Shown here piece after piece: positions 54,208 through 62,883 of a stretch of DNA of 64,000 nt. The stretch spans positions 62,001 to 126,000 of the forward strand of contig CAWCBE010000002.1 of the NCBI GenBank assembly GCA_963793825.1. The letters run 5' to 3'. The stretch's first letter is position 1. The number at the start of each line of letters is the position of its first letter. The notes beneath the pieces were generated by a model. The model was not told the origin of the DNA. It ran no database searches and saw only the letters and a list, made by a program, of their open reading frames with translations. The position numbers and the translations under genes are program-made. This DNA comes from RYN-230 sp963793825 (GTDB taxonomy: Bacteria; Actinomycetota; Actinomycetes; Streptosporangiales; Streptosporangiaceae).

Positions 54208-56763
54208 GTGGATAAGAAACGTAGCGCCTTGATTGTCGCCAGCGGCGATTACACCGACCCGGGTCTGAAGCGGCTGCGCGCACCCGTCAACGATGCCCGG
54301 ACGCTTGCGGCGGTGCTGCGGGATCCTGAGATCGGCGGTTTCGAGGTGCAGACCCTGCTCAACGAGCCTGCCCACGAGGTGAACTTGGCGTTGGAGGAGT
54401 TCTTCGCCGACCGCCAACCTGGCGATCTGCTGCTGGTGCACTTCTCCTGCCACGGGATCAAGGATGAGGACGGCGAGTTGTATTTCGCCATGGCCAACAC
54501 CCTGTTGCGCCGGCTGGGGGCGACCGCGGTGGCGGCCGAGTTCGTCAACCGGCGGATGAGCCGCAGCCGCTCCCGGCGGGTGGTGCTACTGCTGGACTGC
54601 TGTTATGCGGGCGCGTTCGAGCGTGGCATGGCGCACAGGGCAGGGGAGAGTATGGAAATCGGATCGCAGTTCGGTGGCCTGGGCCGGGCGGTGATCACTG
54701 CGTCCAGCGCGATGGAATACGCCTTCGAGGGAGGAGAGCTTGCTGACACTCGCGAGCGGGCGCCCTCGGTGTTCACCAGCGCTCTGGTGGAGGGGCTGGA
54801 GACCGGGGACGCTGATCGTGACCAGGACGGCCTGGTGGCGCTGGATGAGCTGTATGACTACGTCTACGACAAGGTGCGGGCGGCCACGCCCCTTCAGACG
54901 CCGGGCAAGTGGACCTTCGGCGTGCATGGGGAGCTGGTGATCGCCCGCCGCGCCCAGCCGGTCGCGACGCCCGCCCCACTGCCACCCGAGCTGCAGGAAG
55001 CGGCTGATAGCCCGTTGGCTGGGGTTCGCGCCGCGGCGGTCCAGGAGCTGGCCCGGCTGCTGCACAGCAAGCATGCCGGGCGGGTGCTTGCCGCCCAGCT
55101 GGCCCTGAAACGGCTCACCGAAGACGACAGCCGCGCCGTCGCCGCCGCGGCCACTGCGGCGCTCAGCCCGCAGATACAGCCACCGGCACCGCCACGGCTT
55201 GAGCTATCGGCCACGGCGGTTGATTTCGGGCGGATCGCCCACCACGCCAGGTCTCCTGAGTGCAGCATCCGGCTCCGCAATGCTGGTGGAGGCAGCCTCA
55301 ACGTGCGGACGGCGTCCCAGGCAAGCTGGCTCAAACTCCGCCAAAAAGACGACGAACTCGTCCTCGCCGTGGACACAACAGCGGTAGGCAGGCACGAACA
55401 CACTGTCACCGTCGACAGCGACGGCGGCTCGGCCACCATCCACGTGCAGGCGCTCGTCGAGCCTGCACCGCAGCCTGCCGCCAAGGCAGCTGCCACACAC
55501 CCTGAAGCGGGGGCGCCCCGGCGTGCTCGGCTGGGCGCGCAGCAGGACCCACGCCTCTCCGAGGCTTCACCGGCAGCCAGACCGGCGACTTTGGCCGGTG
55601 GGGCGGCCGCAGGGCCAGCCCTCCGGCCCACACTGCGGCACACCTGGATCGCTATCGCTGCGGCAGGCGTGGTCGTGGCCGCAGCGATAGGCGGCTACCT
55701 GCTCCTGGGGGGCGGCCACAAAACCTCACCGTCGGCCGCATGCGCGGCACACGTCGTGAGGACCGTCGCGACGGCCAAGTCGCTGCCGTGCGTGCAGACC
55801 AGTTCGGTCATCATCGGGGGTATGCCCTTTGACGTCGTCGTGTCCGGCGGCTTCGGGTTGGTCTCGACCGGCACTGGCCTTGCCGTGATGAAAACGGCCA
55901 ACTTCACCCCCGCGCTTAAGCGGAAGATCACGCTCCCAACGACGGCCCAGGGCGAGGCGTTGACACCGGACAAGAAGTACCTGCTGGTCGCCGGTGGTAG
56001 TGGGGTAACCGTCTTTAAAGTCAGCGCCCTGGAACAGGGATCGTCCAAGCGGCTTTGCTCGCTGAGCAATGGCGGACGGCACGCCGTTGAGGTGACGCCG
56101 TCACCTGACGGCAAGTTTGCCTTCGTCACCCTCCAGGACAGCGGCCAAGTCGCGGTGTTCAGCCTTCAGAAGGCGAAGACGGGGGGGTGCGTCCGGTCCG
56201 ATCCGATAAAGACGATCATTGTGGACCCCGCTCCGATAGGCATCGCCCTTGACGGCCAGTATCTGTATGTGACTACCAAGTTGGGAATCACCGTCGTGAG
56301 TACGGCCAAAGCGGAGAACAAGACATCTCGCGGCCGCCTCATCGTGAATACTGTTGACGCGGGCCCCGGACTGGCCCGAGTCGTCCCCCACGGGAAGTAT
56401 GTGTGGGTAACCGGAGGCCACACCGTGGAGGCGTTCTCAGCTGCCCAGCTCAACAGCGACCCTAAGGCACTCCCGATCGCCACGGTCGCCGTGGGCCAGG
56501 CCCCGCTCGGGCTGGTGTTCGTCAAAAACTTCACGCGCATAGTGGTGGCCGACTCCGATCGCTACCATTTCCCCGGTGCCGCCCCGGACCTGACCGTGAT
56601 CGACGAATCCAAGGCCCTGGCCGGCAAACCCGCTGTGCTTGGCATCATCAAGTCCGGACTACAGCCCCACCAGTTCGCCCTGGAGCCGAACGGGAAGACG
56701 CTGCTGGTCACCAATTTGGGCTCCGGGCAGGTGGAGGCGGTCAATGTCGGCCAGCTTCCGTGA
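54208..56763 (+). CDS. Caspase-like (C14) membrane protease with extracellular beta-propeller
   Basis: 851 aa from GTG 54208 (ATG 54004 would add the vestigial segment). A caspase domain (~1-240) has the catalytic His in LVHFSCHGIKDEDGELYFAM and Cys in VVLLLDCCYAGAF, plus a calcium-like DADRDQDGLVALDEL. Next come HEAT-like helices (~265-330) and an ASH/BACON-like Ig domain (LSATAVDFGRIAHHARSPE). One membrane helix (IAIAAAGVVVAAAIGGYLLL, ~555) leads to a ~285-residue propeller (GGMPFDVVVSGGFGLV, LTPDKKYLLVAGGSGVTV, HAVEVTPSPDGKFAFVT). The protease faces the cytoplasm and the propeller faces outside. Part of an EACC1 operon. Confidence 0.87.
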   Translation: MDKKRSALIVASGDYTDPGLKRLRAPVNDARTLAAVLRDPEIGGFEVQTLLNEPAHEVNLALEEFFADRQPGDLLLVHFSCHGIKDEDGELYFAMANTLLRRLGATAVAAEFVNRRMSRSRSRRVVLLLDCCYAGAFERGMAHRAGESMEIGSQFGGLGRAVITASSAMEYAFEGGELADTRERAPSVFTSALVEGLETGDADRDQDGLVALDELYDYVYDKVRAATPLQTPGKWTFGVHGELVIARRAQPVATPAPLPPELQEAADSPLAGVRAAAVQELARLLHSKHAGRVLAAQLALKRLTEDDSRAVAAAATAALSPQIQPPAPPRLELSATAVDFGRIAHHARSPECSIRLRNAGGGSLNVRTASQASWLKLRQKDDELVLAVDTTAVGRHEHTVTVDSDGGSATIHVQALVEPAPQPAAKAAATHPEAGAPRRARLGAQQDPRLSEASPAARPATLAGGAAAGPALRPTLRHTWIAIAAAGVVVAAAIGGYLLLGGGHKTSPSAACAAHVVRTVATAKSLPCVQTSSVIIGGMPFDVVVSGGFGLVSTGTGLAVMKTANFTPALKRKITLPTTAQGEALTPDKKYLLVAGGSGVTVFKVSALEQGSSKRLCSLSNGGRHAVEVTPSPDGKFAFVTLQDSGQVAVFSLQKAKTGGCVRSDPIKTIIVDPAPIGIALDGQYLYVTTKLGITVVSTAKAENKTSRGRLIVNTVDAGPGLARVVPHGKYVWVTGGHTVEAFSAAQLNSDPKALPIATVAVGQAPLGLVFVKNFTRIVVADSDRYHFPGAAPDLTVIDESKALAGKPAVLGIIKSGLQPHQFALEPNGKTLLVTNLGSGQVEAVNVGQLP

Positions 56764-56836
56764 CCTGCCGGAACCCCCGGGGAGCGGCGTGTCATGTCGT
56801 AATGAGGCGACCGATTGATAAATCACCGAGCCGCCA

Positions 56837-58256
56837 GCCGTTGAGGCACGGCCGTTCCAAGATCATGATGTGAGTCCGAGGATGGTGAATGGGCGGCCCA
56901 TGGAGCGTCCTGCCCATCGGGTGGCTTCGGTGACGTCGATGCGTCCGGCCAGGCGGAGTGCGCCGATTGCGAGGTTCCGCAGAGAAGCCATGACCCTGGG
57001 TCCGGATCGGGTTCTGACCTGGGATTTGTCCTCTTGATACAGGGTGTCGCGCAGCCAGTGAAGAGACTCGATCGACCACTGTTCCCGGACGTAGCCGGCC
57101 AGGTCGGCGGCGTTTGCCTGCCCGGGTTCCGGGCTGGCGACGCCGAGTGCGGCGACGGCCGAGATCGGCTGGCCGTGCAGGTCCGTGACGTACCGTTCGA
57201 TGAGGAACACCTGGCTGACGTGCGGGAACGGCAGGTCGTCGGGGGCGGGCAAGACCTGGATGGTGCGGGTGGTGATCCGGCCGTGGCCTTTATCGGTGGC
57301 GGTATGAGCGACCGGAACCTGGCCCCAAGGCAGCGCGTTGAGAGCACCGAACAGTGCCCGCCGGTTCTCCTTCACCGGAAGCACGAACTCGCCGCCGTGC
57401 TCATGGATGTGGTTCGCGGTGGCCTTCACCGTGTGCAGCGCGTCCGCGGTCACGATCTTGTCTTCCAGGTCGATCTGGCCGAGGACCACCGGGGCCATCG
57501 GTACCTCGTTCGTCTTCTTGCCGACCTCTGCCTGGGCGGCGACCACCGAGGAGGCGGCGTCCGGGCCGACCAGGGCCGCGAGCAGCCGGACCTGGTTCCC
57601 GTCAGCGTCTTTCGCGCCCCTGACCGCCTTGCCGTCCAGCCTCACCTGCATCAACGCCGGCGAGCAGTCCTCCTCGCCGGCATCCCGGCCGGCCGTGGCC
57701 GCAGTGCTGAACCCGGCGAGATTCATCAGCCACGTACCGGCCGCCACGTCCAATGCCCCGGCGTCGGCATCGGTCAGTACCCGCCAGATCGTGGTCTTCG
57801 ACGGCGGCGGCGCGGGAGCGGCACCGCTGCGCAGGTACAAATCGGCCAGGATCACCGGCGGCACGTCAGCGACCCAGCCAGTGATCGCGGTATAGCCCTT
57901 CATCCCGGCCACGACCGCCGCCGCAGCCAGCGCCAGCACGGCCGCAACAGGATGATCCCTGCCCTGGCCGACCCGGCCATCCGGCACCCCGGCGAACAGT
58001 TGCAGCAGGTCACCGCCGGCATCCGGTACCGGGACAGACACGATCGGCCCTGCCGGCGCGGACGCAGCAGCATAAATGACAGACTGACCCACGGCGAAGC
58101 TCCGGTGGCTGGGATCTGTGAGAGGACCCCTGTTCCTACCGGAGCTTCGTCACATTCCCCTGTCCGGCACGCCGCTCATGATCACATCGCAACACCCCGC
58201 CACGAATCGTGACTCAAACCCATAAAACGATCTTGGAACGGCCGTGGCCGTTGAGG
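56837..58256 (-). mobile_element. ISAs1 family element with 10-bp target duplication
   Basis: The 1400-bp element (56847-58246) has perfect 18-bp terminal inverted repeats (CACGGCCGTTCCAAGATC at 56847-56864 and its complement at 58229-58246). It is flanked by a perfect 10-bp direct repeat, GCCGTTGAGG, at 56837-56846 and 58247-58256. It lies between the caspase gene and a downstream hairpin. The undamaged ends indicate a recent insertion. Confidence 0.95.
56863..58092 (-). CDS. ISAs1 family transposase
   Basis: 409 aa, full length. Landmarks of the ISAs1/H-repeat group: GVPDGRVGQGRDHPVAAVL, MKGYTAITGWVADVPP, QVRLDGKAVRGAKDADGN with the first Asp, IVTADALHTVK, and YVREQWSIESLHWLRDTLYQ with the catalytic Glu, and the C-terminal ASLRNLAIGALRLAG. 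The gene begins 155 nt inside the right terminus and ends 17 nt inside the left terminus. Confidence 0.94.
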   Translation of the reverse strand: MGQSVIYAAASAPAGPIVSVPVPDAGGDLLQLFAGVPDGRVGQGRDHPVAAVLALAAAAVVAGMKGYTAITGWVADVPPVILADLYLRSGAAPAPPPSKTTIWRVLTDADAGALDVAAGTWLMNLAGFSTAATAGRDAGEEDCSPALMQVRLDGKAVRGAKDADGNQVRLLAALVGPDAASSVVAAQAEVGKKTNEVPMAPVVLGQIDLEDKIVTADALHTVKATANHIHEHGGEFVLPVKENRRALFGALNALPWGQVPVAHTATDKGHGRITTRTIQVLPAPDDLPFPHVSQVFLIERYVTDLHGQPISAVAALGVASPEPGQANAADLAGYVREQWSIESLHWLRDTLYQEDKSQVRTRSGPRVMASLRNLAIGALRLAGRIDVTEATRWAGRSMGRPFTILGLTS

Positions 58257-58259
58257 TGA

Positions 58260-58280
58260 CGGGCCATCAACGATGGCCCG
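58260..58280 (+). terminator. Hairpin, probably the original terminator of the caspase operon
   Basis: An 8-bp perfect stem (CGGGCCAT with ATGGCCCG) and a 5-nt loop. It would lie about 100 nt after the caspase stop if the ISAs1 element were removed. Confidence 0.5.
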
Positions 58281-58635
58281 GCCCTCCGGCTGCCCGCTCG
58301 CCGCTGCCCTTCCGGCCGCGGTCGGGCAGCCCACGAGGTGGGCCATGATCGCTGTACGAACAGCAACAAACCATTGCGAGGTGCTCGCTTATCGGCATTA
58401 TGCGGACGTTCCAGTTTCTTGACGGATCAGCGCCGAATTGGCCTCAGGGGGTGCCGCCGATGCTGACCGCGATTTCCTGGGTCAGAGCTGGTCAGGGACA
58501 GGACCGTCGCCGGGCAGTGCCTGCTGGTGTACCTGCCGCCGTCGTGCCGCATGATCAGGCCTTTCTCCACGGACACTCGCCGGAGAACGATGAGTGGTAG
58601 GTGACATCCGCGCAGGTCACAGGGTGGTTGCTGGC

Positions 58636-58885
58636 GGTGTAAGAGACCATCAGCATCGCAGGTGACTGCGGTGGCTAGGTAAACCCCACTCGGAGCAAGG
58701 TCAGAAGGGATCCTCCGCGGTCTTCGGGTCGCGGGGGAGACTGCGCGAGCGTTTGAGGGTGGCCCGCCCGATGCTCGCGGGTAGACCGCATGAGGTTGTC
58801 GGCAACGGCAGCCCTAGATGGATGGCCGCGCACCCGCGTCTGACGCGGGTGCACAGAACCCGGCCTACAGGCTGGCTCGCCCGCC
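58636..58885 (+). ncRNA. Partial rnpB: 3' ~250 nt of an RNase P RNA
   Basis: Aligns with 45286-45526 of the complete gene from GGTGTAAGAGACCA to the 3' P1 strand GGCTCGCCCGCC. A central 90-bp stretch (58739-58828 versus 45383-45472) reads as identical, while two hairpin arms differ in sequence yet still pair (e.g. CACCCGCGTCTGACGCGGGTG here). The 5' half, including the P1 5' strand, is missing, so it cannot fold as a complete RNase P. The arm differences indicate origin from another strain or species, not a recent copy of the local gene. No gene is visible on either side (58281-58635 and 58886-59111). Confidence 0.85.
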
Positions 58886-59111
58886 GCCTATGGCTCTGAC
58901 GTCTGGTTCAGTCCTTCTGGCCCAGCGGTCAGCGCCGCCATTCGAGCACCCCGGAGACCGGGGATGGGCCGGACGACGAGGCATGCCTCATGCCTCCGCC
59001 GTCGTTTCCGCCGACGCGCAGCGCTCCTGGATGGCCGGGTGATGGTCCCCCCATGACGCCATCCGCCTGACGTGCCTAGGCACGGGAAGATGTGCGGAGT
59101 ATGGTGATAAT

Positions 59112-59474
59112 GTGAGTAGTACCAAACCCACCATGTGGATCGATCCGCAGAGCCCGGTGCCGCTGCATGAACAGGTCGCTGCCGCCATGCGGCGCGCGAT
59201 CGCCGACGGCGAGGCCGCTGCGGGCGAACGGCTCCCCCCGGCCCGGGACCTGGCGGCCGTGCTGGGCGTCAACTCCAACACGGTGTTCCGGGCGTTGCGC
59301 ACTCTCCGCGACGAAGGCCTGGTCGAGTTCCGCCGGGGCCGCGGCGTAACCGTGACCGGCGACGGCCCAGAGCGCAGCGTCATCGTCACCAAAGCGCGCG
59401 AGCTTGTCCTGCTGGCCCGCCGCTGCGGCTACCAGCCTGGCGAACTCGTCGAGATCATCGAGCAGATGTCATAG
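59112..59474 (+). CDS. GntR family regulator, YtrA type
   Basis: 120 aa from GTG 59112. Single winged-helix domain: MWIDPQSPVPLHEQVAAAMR, GERLPPARDLAAVLGVNSNT, VFRALRTLRDEGLVEFRRGR. The short C-terminal tail (TKARELVLLARRCGYQPGEL) has no ligand domain, as in the YtrA subfamily. YtrA members usually repress the transporter or membrane genes that follow; here the next gene, 8 nt away, is an anchored propeller-like protein. Confidence 0.88.
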   Translation: MSSTKPTMWIDPQSPVPLHEQVAAAMRRAIADGEAAAGERLPPARDLAAVLGVNSNTVFRALRTLRDEGLVEFRRGRGVTVTGDGPERSVIVTKARELVLLARRCGYQPGELVEIIEQMS

Positions 59475-59482
59475 GGGCAGAT

Positions 59483-60685
59483 ATGAAGACCATCCAGGGC
59501 GGCGGCCTGCCGGGCACGGTCATGGATGAGGAAGCTCTCATCCGGGAGGCGCGGCAGCGCCAGCGGCGGCGCCGCCAGCTCACCGCCGGTGTCGCAGTCG
59601 TGCTGGCGCTGGCCGGCGGGCTGGGCACGTACGCCGCCATGAGCGCGAAGGCCCAGCCACGGCTGAAGGCCGCAGCGGTCCAGCCGGGCCACCTGCTGGC
59701 GCCGGCCACTGGCCCCTCCGGGCTGCCCCGTTACTACGCCACCGAGGAGTCGTGGCACATACTGGTCCGCAAGACGGCCACCGGCGCGGTAACCGCACGA
59801 GTCCCCAGTCCATATGCGGGCCGCGAGGGCCCGGGAATGATGGCAATGAGCGTGGCGGCCGCGGGTAGCGGCCAGGAGTTCGTCGCCGCCTACACGGGGG
59901 TACCACCGCACAGCAGCGCCTACCAGACCAGGCTGTACTCGTTCCATCTCACCAGCGCGGGCCATGCCGCCGGGATATCCCTGGTTAAGGGCGGCGTGAT
60001 CGGCGGCCTCGAAGCGGGTGCCGTCATGGCCGTCTCGCCGGACGGGTCAAGGATCGCACTCGCCGTGTACCGCCCCGCGGGTCTCACCAGCCCGCCGTCC
60101 CCGGCCGGGATCGTGGTGGTGGACCTGAGGACAGGCGCGCACCGGCTGTGGGAAGGCGGCCTGCAGCGCCCGGCACTGGCGTTCAGCATCCCGAGCATCT
60201 CCTGGGGGCCCGGCGGCCGGTTCCTGGTCTTCCTCGGCCAGTGGTGCCAGACACCGGTCGCTGGCGGGTTCTGCGGCACCGGGCAGCGCGACGCCCAGGT
60301 GCGCACCCTCCGCCTGGCCGGCGACGGCGGCCGCCTGTCCCAGGGCAGCGTCCTGCTCGCGCAATCGGCACGCAATCCCGACATCGTCCAGGCGCTGCTG
60401 GCTCCCGGCGGCCAGGCCCTCACCCTCGTGGTGCTCCGCGGCCCTTTCCTGGGAATACCCCGCATACCGCAGGATCTGCGGGTGATCTTGATGCCACTGG
60501 CCAGGGGCGCCCAGCCACGGCTGCTCTATCACGGCGTGACAGGAGATCACGTCCAGGTGGCCCTGGGCTCCGACGCTTCCGGCCGCTACCTGCTCCTCGC
60601 CTGGGGGAAGAACGGCTGGATCAGCCACGGCACACTGCATCGCCTCGCACCGCAGGGCGGATATGCCTTCCTCGACGCCTGGTGA
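59483..60685 (+). CDS. Membrane-anchored propeller-like protein
   Basis: 400 aa. ATG 59483 (ATG 59522 possible). Cytoplasmic basic N-terminus (EARQRQRRRRQ), one helix (LTAGVAVVLALAGGLGTYAA, ~32-53) and a large extracytoplasmic part with WD40/TolB-like turns (MAVSPDGSRIALAVYRPAGL, IVVVDLRTGAHRLWEGG, SISWGPGGRFLVFLGQ). A Cys pair (CQTPVAGGFC) probably forms a disulfide. The function is unknown. Operon with the GntR regulator; it could be an anti-sigma or sensor-type receptor. Confidence 0.7.
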   Translation: MKTIQGGGLPGTVMDEEALIREARQRQRRRRQLTAGVAVVLALAGGLGTYAAMSAKAQPRLKAAAVQPGHLLAPATGPSGLPRYYATEESWHILVRKTATGAVTARVPSPYAGREGPGMMAMSVAAAGSGQEFVAAYTGVPPHSSAYQTRLYSFHLTSAGHAAGISLVKGGVIGGLEAGAVMAVSPDGSRIALAVYRPAGLTSPPSPAGIVVVDLRTGAHRLWEGGLQRPALAFSIPSISWGPGGRFLVFLGQWCQTPVAGGFCGTGQRDAQVRTLRLAGDGGRLSQGSVLLAQSARNPDIVQALLAPGGQALTLVVLRGPFLGIPRIPQDLRVILMPLARGAQPRLLYHGVTGDHVQVALGSDASGRYLLLAWGKNGWISHGTLHRLAPQGGYAFLDAW

Positions 60686-60694
60686 CGCCGGCCA

Positions 60695-60733
60695 GCAGAA
60701 ACCCGGCCTACAGGCCGGCTCGCGAGCCGCCTG
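60695..60733 (+). repeat. Third match to the rnpB 3' end (~39 bp)
   Basis: The sequence from GCAGAAACCCGGCCTACAGG through GGCTCGC and GCCGCCTG aligns with the last ~40 nt of rnpB (45493-45533) with a handful of differences. It also contains two palindromes (CCGGCCTACAGGCCGG and GGCTCGCGAGCC) and could act as a bidirectional terminator between the convergent genes. It supplies the stop codon of the minus-strand gene. Confidence 0.5.
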
Positions 60734-61754
60734 ACCAGGGGGGACCGTCCCGGGCTGCTCGCCGGGAGACGTGCCTCGGCTGGAAGGCGAAGGCCACCAG
60801 CACGAGCAGCGGGCCCGTATTGGGGTCGGTGGCCTGGCCGGTCAGGATCCCGCCGAAATTCTCGCCGATCACCCAGATGGACAAGGCGGTGACCATGCTC
60901 AGCGCCAGGGCAGGCTTCGCGGTGACGGGAAGGAATATCGCGGCCCCGATCATCGCGAACAGGCCGGCCAGCAGCACCGGGATAAGGGGCCCCGCACGCC
61001 CGGCCGCGCCGGAGGTGGCACCGTCCATGGCCGCGATCCACCGCGGCTCCCCAGGGGCCAGCCCGGCGAGGCTGGCGCGCAAGGCAGCGGGCGCCCGGCC
61101 TGGGGCCTGCAGCATCAGGTAGGCAGAACTGCCCCACAGGGCCAGCCACAGGCCTCGTGACCGGCGGGGGCCCAGCAGGCAGCCGTCGGCCACAGTGGCG
61201 CACGCGTGGCCAGTGGTTCGGGCGGGCCACGCCAGGATCGCCACCAGCGCGTACAGGATGGCCGCGCCAGGGGCGCCACTGAGCGGGCTGGCGGCCCCGC
61301 TGAAGAGGCCGCCTAAGCTCTCGCCCAGCCACCAGACCGACACGGACCAGACGACGGTGCCGGCCAGGGCGGCCCGCACAGTAGGCCGGTACAGCAGGCC
61401 CGCCGCCAGCGTCAGCTGAGCGGTGGCGAAGGCGGCATTCCAGGCCACCACGTCGTGCAGCATCAGGCGGCCCGCCGCCAGCACCGGGGCCGCGACCGGC
61501 CCTGGGCTGCCCGCGGCCGCGCCGGAAAGGATCTTGGTGGGGAACGCCTGGCTGAACATGTAGGGCTGGTACTGCAAGGCCGCATCCAGCAGCCACAGCA
61601 ACCCGAGGGCGACCTGAAGCCGGCGCCGGGGGCCCGTGGACTCCCGGTCCGCGGACCATGCCGCGAAGCGGCGGACGCGGTGGGGCAGCACGCCCCAGGG
61701 GGGCGGGCTGGCCGGGCCGGGCCGGGTGATCACCGGGCTGGATGGGGTGGTCAT
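60708..61754 (-). CDS. Polytopic membrane protein of unknown function
   Basis: 348 aa with about eight hydrophobic segments, e.g. LQVALGLLWLLDAALQYQPY near the N-terminus, VWSVSVWWLGESLGG, LIPVLLAGLFAMIGAAIFL and MVTALSIWVIGENFGGILTG. Two copies of a W-x-GE-x-(L/F)GG motif in the two halves suggest an internal duplication. No catalytic signature is seen. The C-terminal codons overlap the rnpB-like 3' fragment, which may have replaced the native end. Confidence 0.7.
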   Translation of the reverse strand: MTTPSSPVITRPGPASPPPWGVLPHRVRRFAAWSADRESTGPRRRLQVALGLLWLLDAALQYQPYMFSQAFPTKILSGAAAGSPGPVAAPVLAAGRLMLHDVVAWNAAFATAQLTLAAGLLYRPTVRAALAGTVVWSVSVWWLGESLGGLFSGAASPLSGAPGAAILYALVAILAWPARTTGHACATVADGCLLGPRRSRGLWLALWGSSAYLMLQAPGRAPAALRASLAGLAPGEPRWIAAMDGATSGAAGRAGPLIPVLLAGLFAMIGAAIFLPVTAKPALALSMVTALSIWVIGENFGGILTGQATDPNTGPLLVLVAFAFQPRHVSRRAARDGPPWSGGSRAGL

Positions 61755-61880
61755 GGCGCCTCCGGGTGGCCGGGGCCTTCCTGATGCTGGTGACCAGGCC
61801 GGGCACGGCGGCCTGCGATGGGTGACACAGCGGCCCGCCTGCCAGTCCCGGCCGCTGTGGCACCCCTCGTCAGCCGCCGG

Positions 61881-62753
61881 TTATTTCACGATGTGAATGA
61901 CGCGTTCCATGCCGAGCAGGACGTGGTCGCGGCCGTCCTGGGTTTGCATGAAGCAGGCCAGTACGTAGTAACCGGGATGATTGTGAATGACGAACTGCTG
62001 GTAGGACCCGCGAGACAACGGCCCGGCGAAGGTCCCCTGGCCGGTGGCGAGGTGGTTAACCAGGCCATTGCGGCCTTCCCTCAGCGCCCTGGCCAGCGCG
62101 CGGGCATTGGCGGCGTTACTGGCCGTGGCGAACACGATCATGTGGACCAGGAACCCGTGGTCGGCGAAGCGGACCAGCGACCCATCGTGCAGCGTCCCCG
62201 GGCCGCGGAAGCCGAACTCGATGGCGGCGATGGTAGCGTCCGGTGCCGGGAGGCTGGCCGGGTGAGCAGCGGCGGAGATCACGAAGGTGGTGAACGGCCA
62301 CTTGGCCGGGTTGTTCCGCTCGGCGTCGAAGGCCACGTACTGCCCGCTGCGCAGCCAGGCCTGGATGGTGCTGGTGCCCTTCGGAGCCGCCGCGTCGGTC
62401 ACGATGGTGGCGTACCCATCGAGGTAGTTCGGGTCATTCGCAGCGGGCCCGGACAGCAGCTTGAAGAACTCAGCCACGGTGACGCCGGGATCGAGCCGGA
62501 CGAAGAGCGGCTCGCCCGCAGACTCGCCGGTGACCGTGGACACGATCCGGACACCGCCGGACTGCAACGTACCGCCGACCGTGATCTTCTTGCCGGTCAT
62601 GGTCACCTTGATCGCGGGCAGGCTGGCCGCCGCGTTAGCCGCGCCGGGCCCGGCGGCCGCGGCGCTGGCGATCGTGGTGGGCAGCGCCATCGCGGCGGCA
62701 GCCACGATCGCGACGCCGGACAGGGCCGTTTTGATCTTCAGCTTGGTGCGCAT
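61881..62753 (-). CDS. Secreted cupredoxin-like protein
   Basis: 290 aa from ATG 62753 (GAGGAA upstream); the frame runs to 62852 but without coding character. Signal peptide MRTKLKIKTALSGVAIVAAA with cleavage near ASAAAA. The C-terminal half ends with GSYQQFVIHNHPGYYVLACF followed by MQTQDGRDHVLLGMERVIHI: a Cys, His and Met spaced like type-1 copper ligands, with an upstream His (IHNHPG). Together with the PGYYVLACF strand this resembles a cupredoxin. Copper binding is inferred. Confidence 0.65.
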   Translation of the reverse strand: MRTKLKIKTALSGVAIVAAAAMALPTTIASAAAAGPGAANAAASLPAIKVTMTGKKITVGGTLQSGGVRIVSTVTGESAGEPLFVRLDPGVTVAEFFKLLSGPAANDPNYLDGYATIVTDAAAPKGTSTIQAWLRSGQYVAFDAERNNPAKWPFTTFVISAAAHPASLPAPDATIAAIEFGFRGPGTLHDGSLVRFADHGFLVHMIVFATASNAANARALARALREGRNGLVNHLATGQGTFAGPLSRGSYQQFVIHNHPGYYVLACFMQTQDGRDHVLLGMERVIHIVK

Positions 62754-62862
62754 GGTGATTCCTCCGCTCATCGGAGCGTCCGTGGCGGCTGGCTGCTGCG
62801 CCAGCCGCCGCTCACGCAGTTCAGGGTGCCTGCGCTGGCCCGGCGCGGGCACCGGGGGGCAC

Positions 62863-62883
62863 CCCTAGTCCGCAGAACTAGGG
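62863..62883. promoter_or_regulatory. Dyad CCCTAG-N9-CTAGGG, site 1
   Basis: A perfect 6-bp inverted repeat separated by 9 bp, 110 nt upstream of the cupredoxin-like gene start and overlapping the stop of the small ORF. The same geometry occurs at 63118-63138. Possible operator. Confidence 0.5.

Noticed and set aside
58400..58600. 66-codon open frame before the partial rnpB
   Set aside because: No ribosome site, odd composition, no recognisable motif; probably chance.
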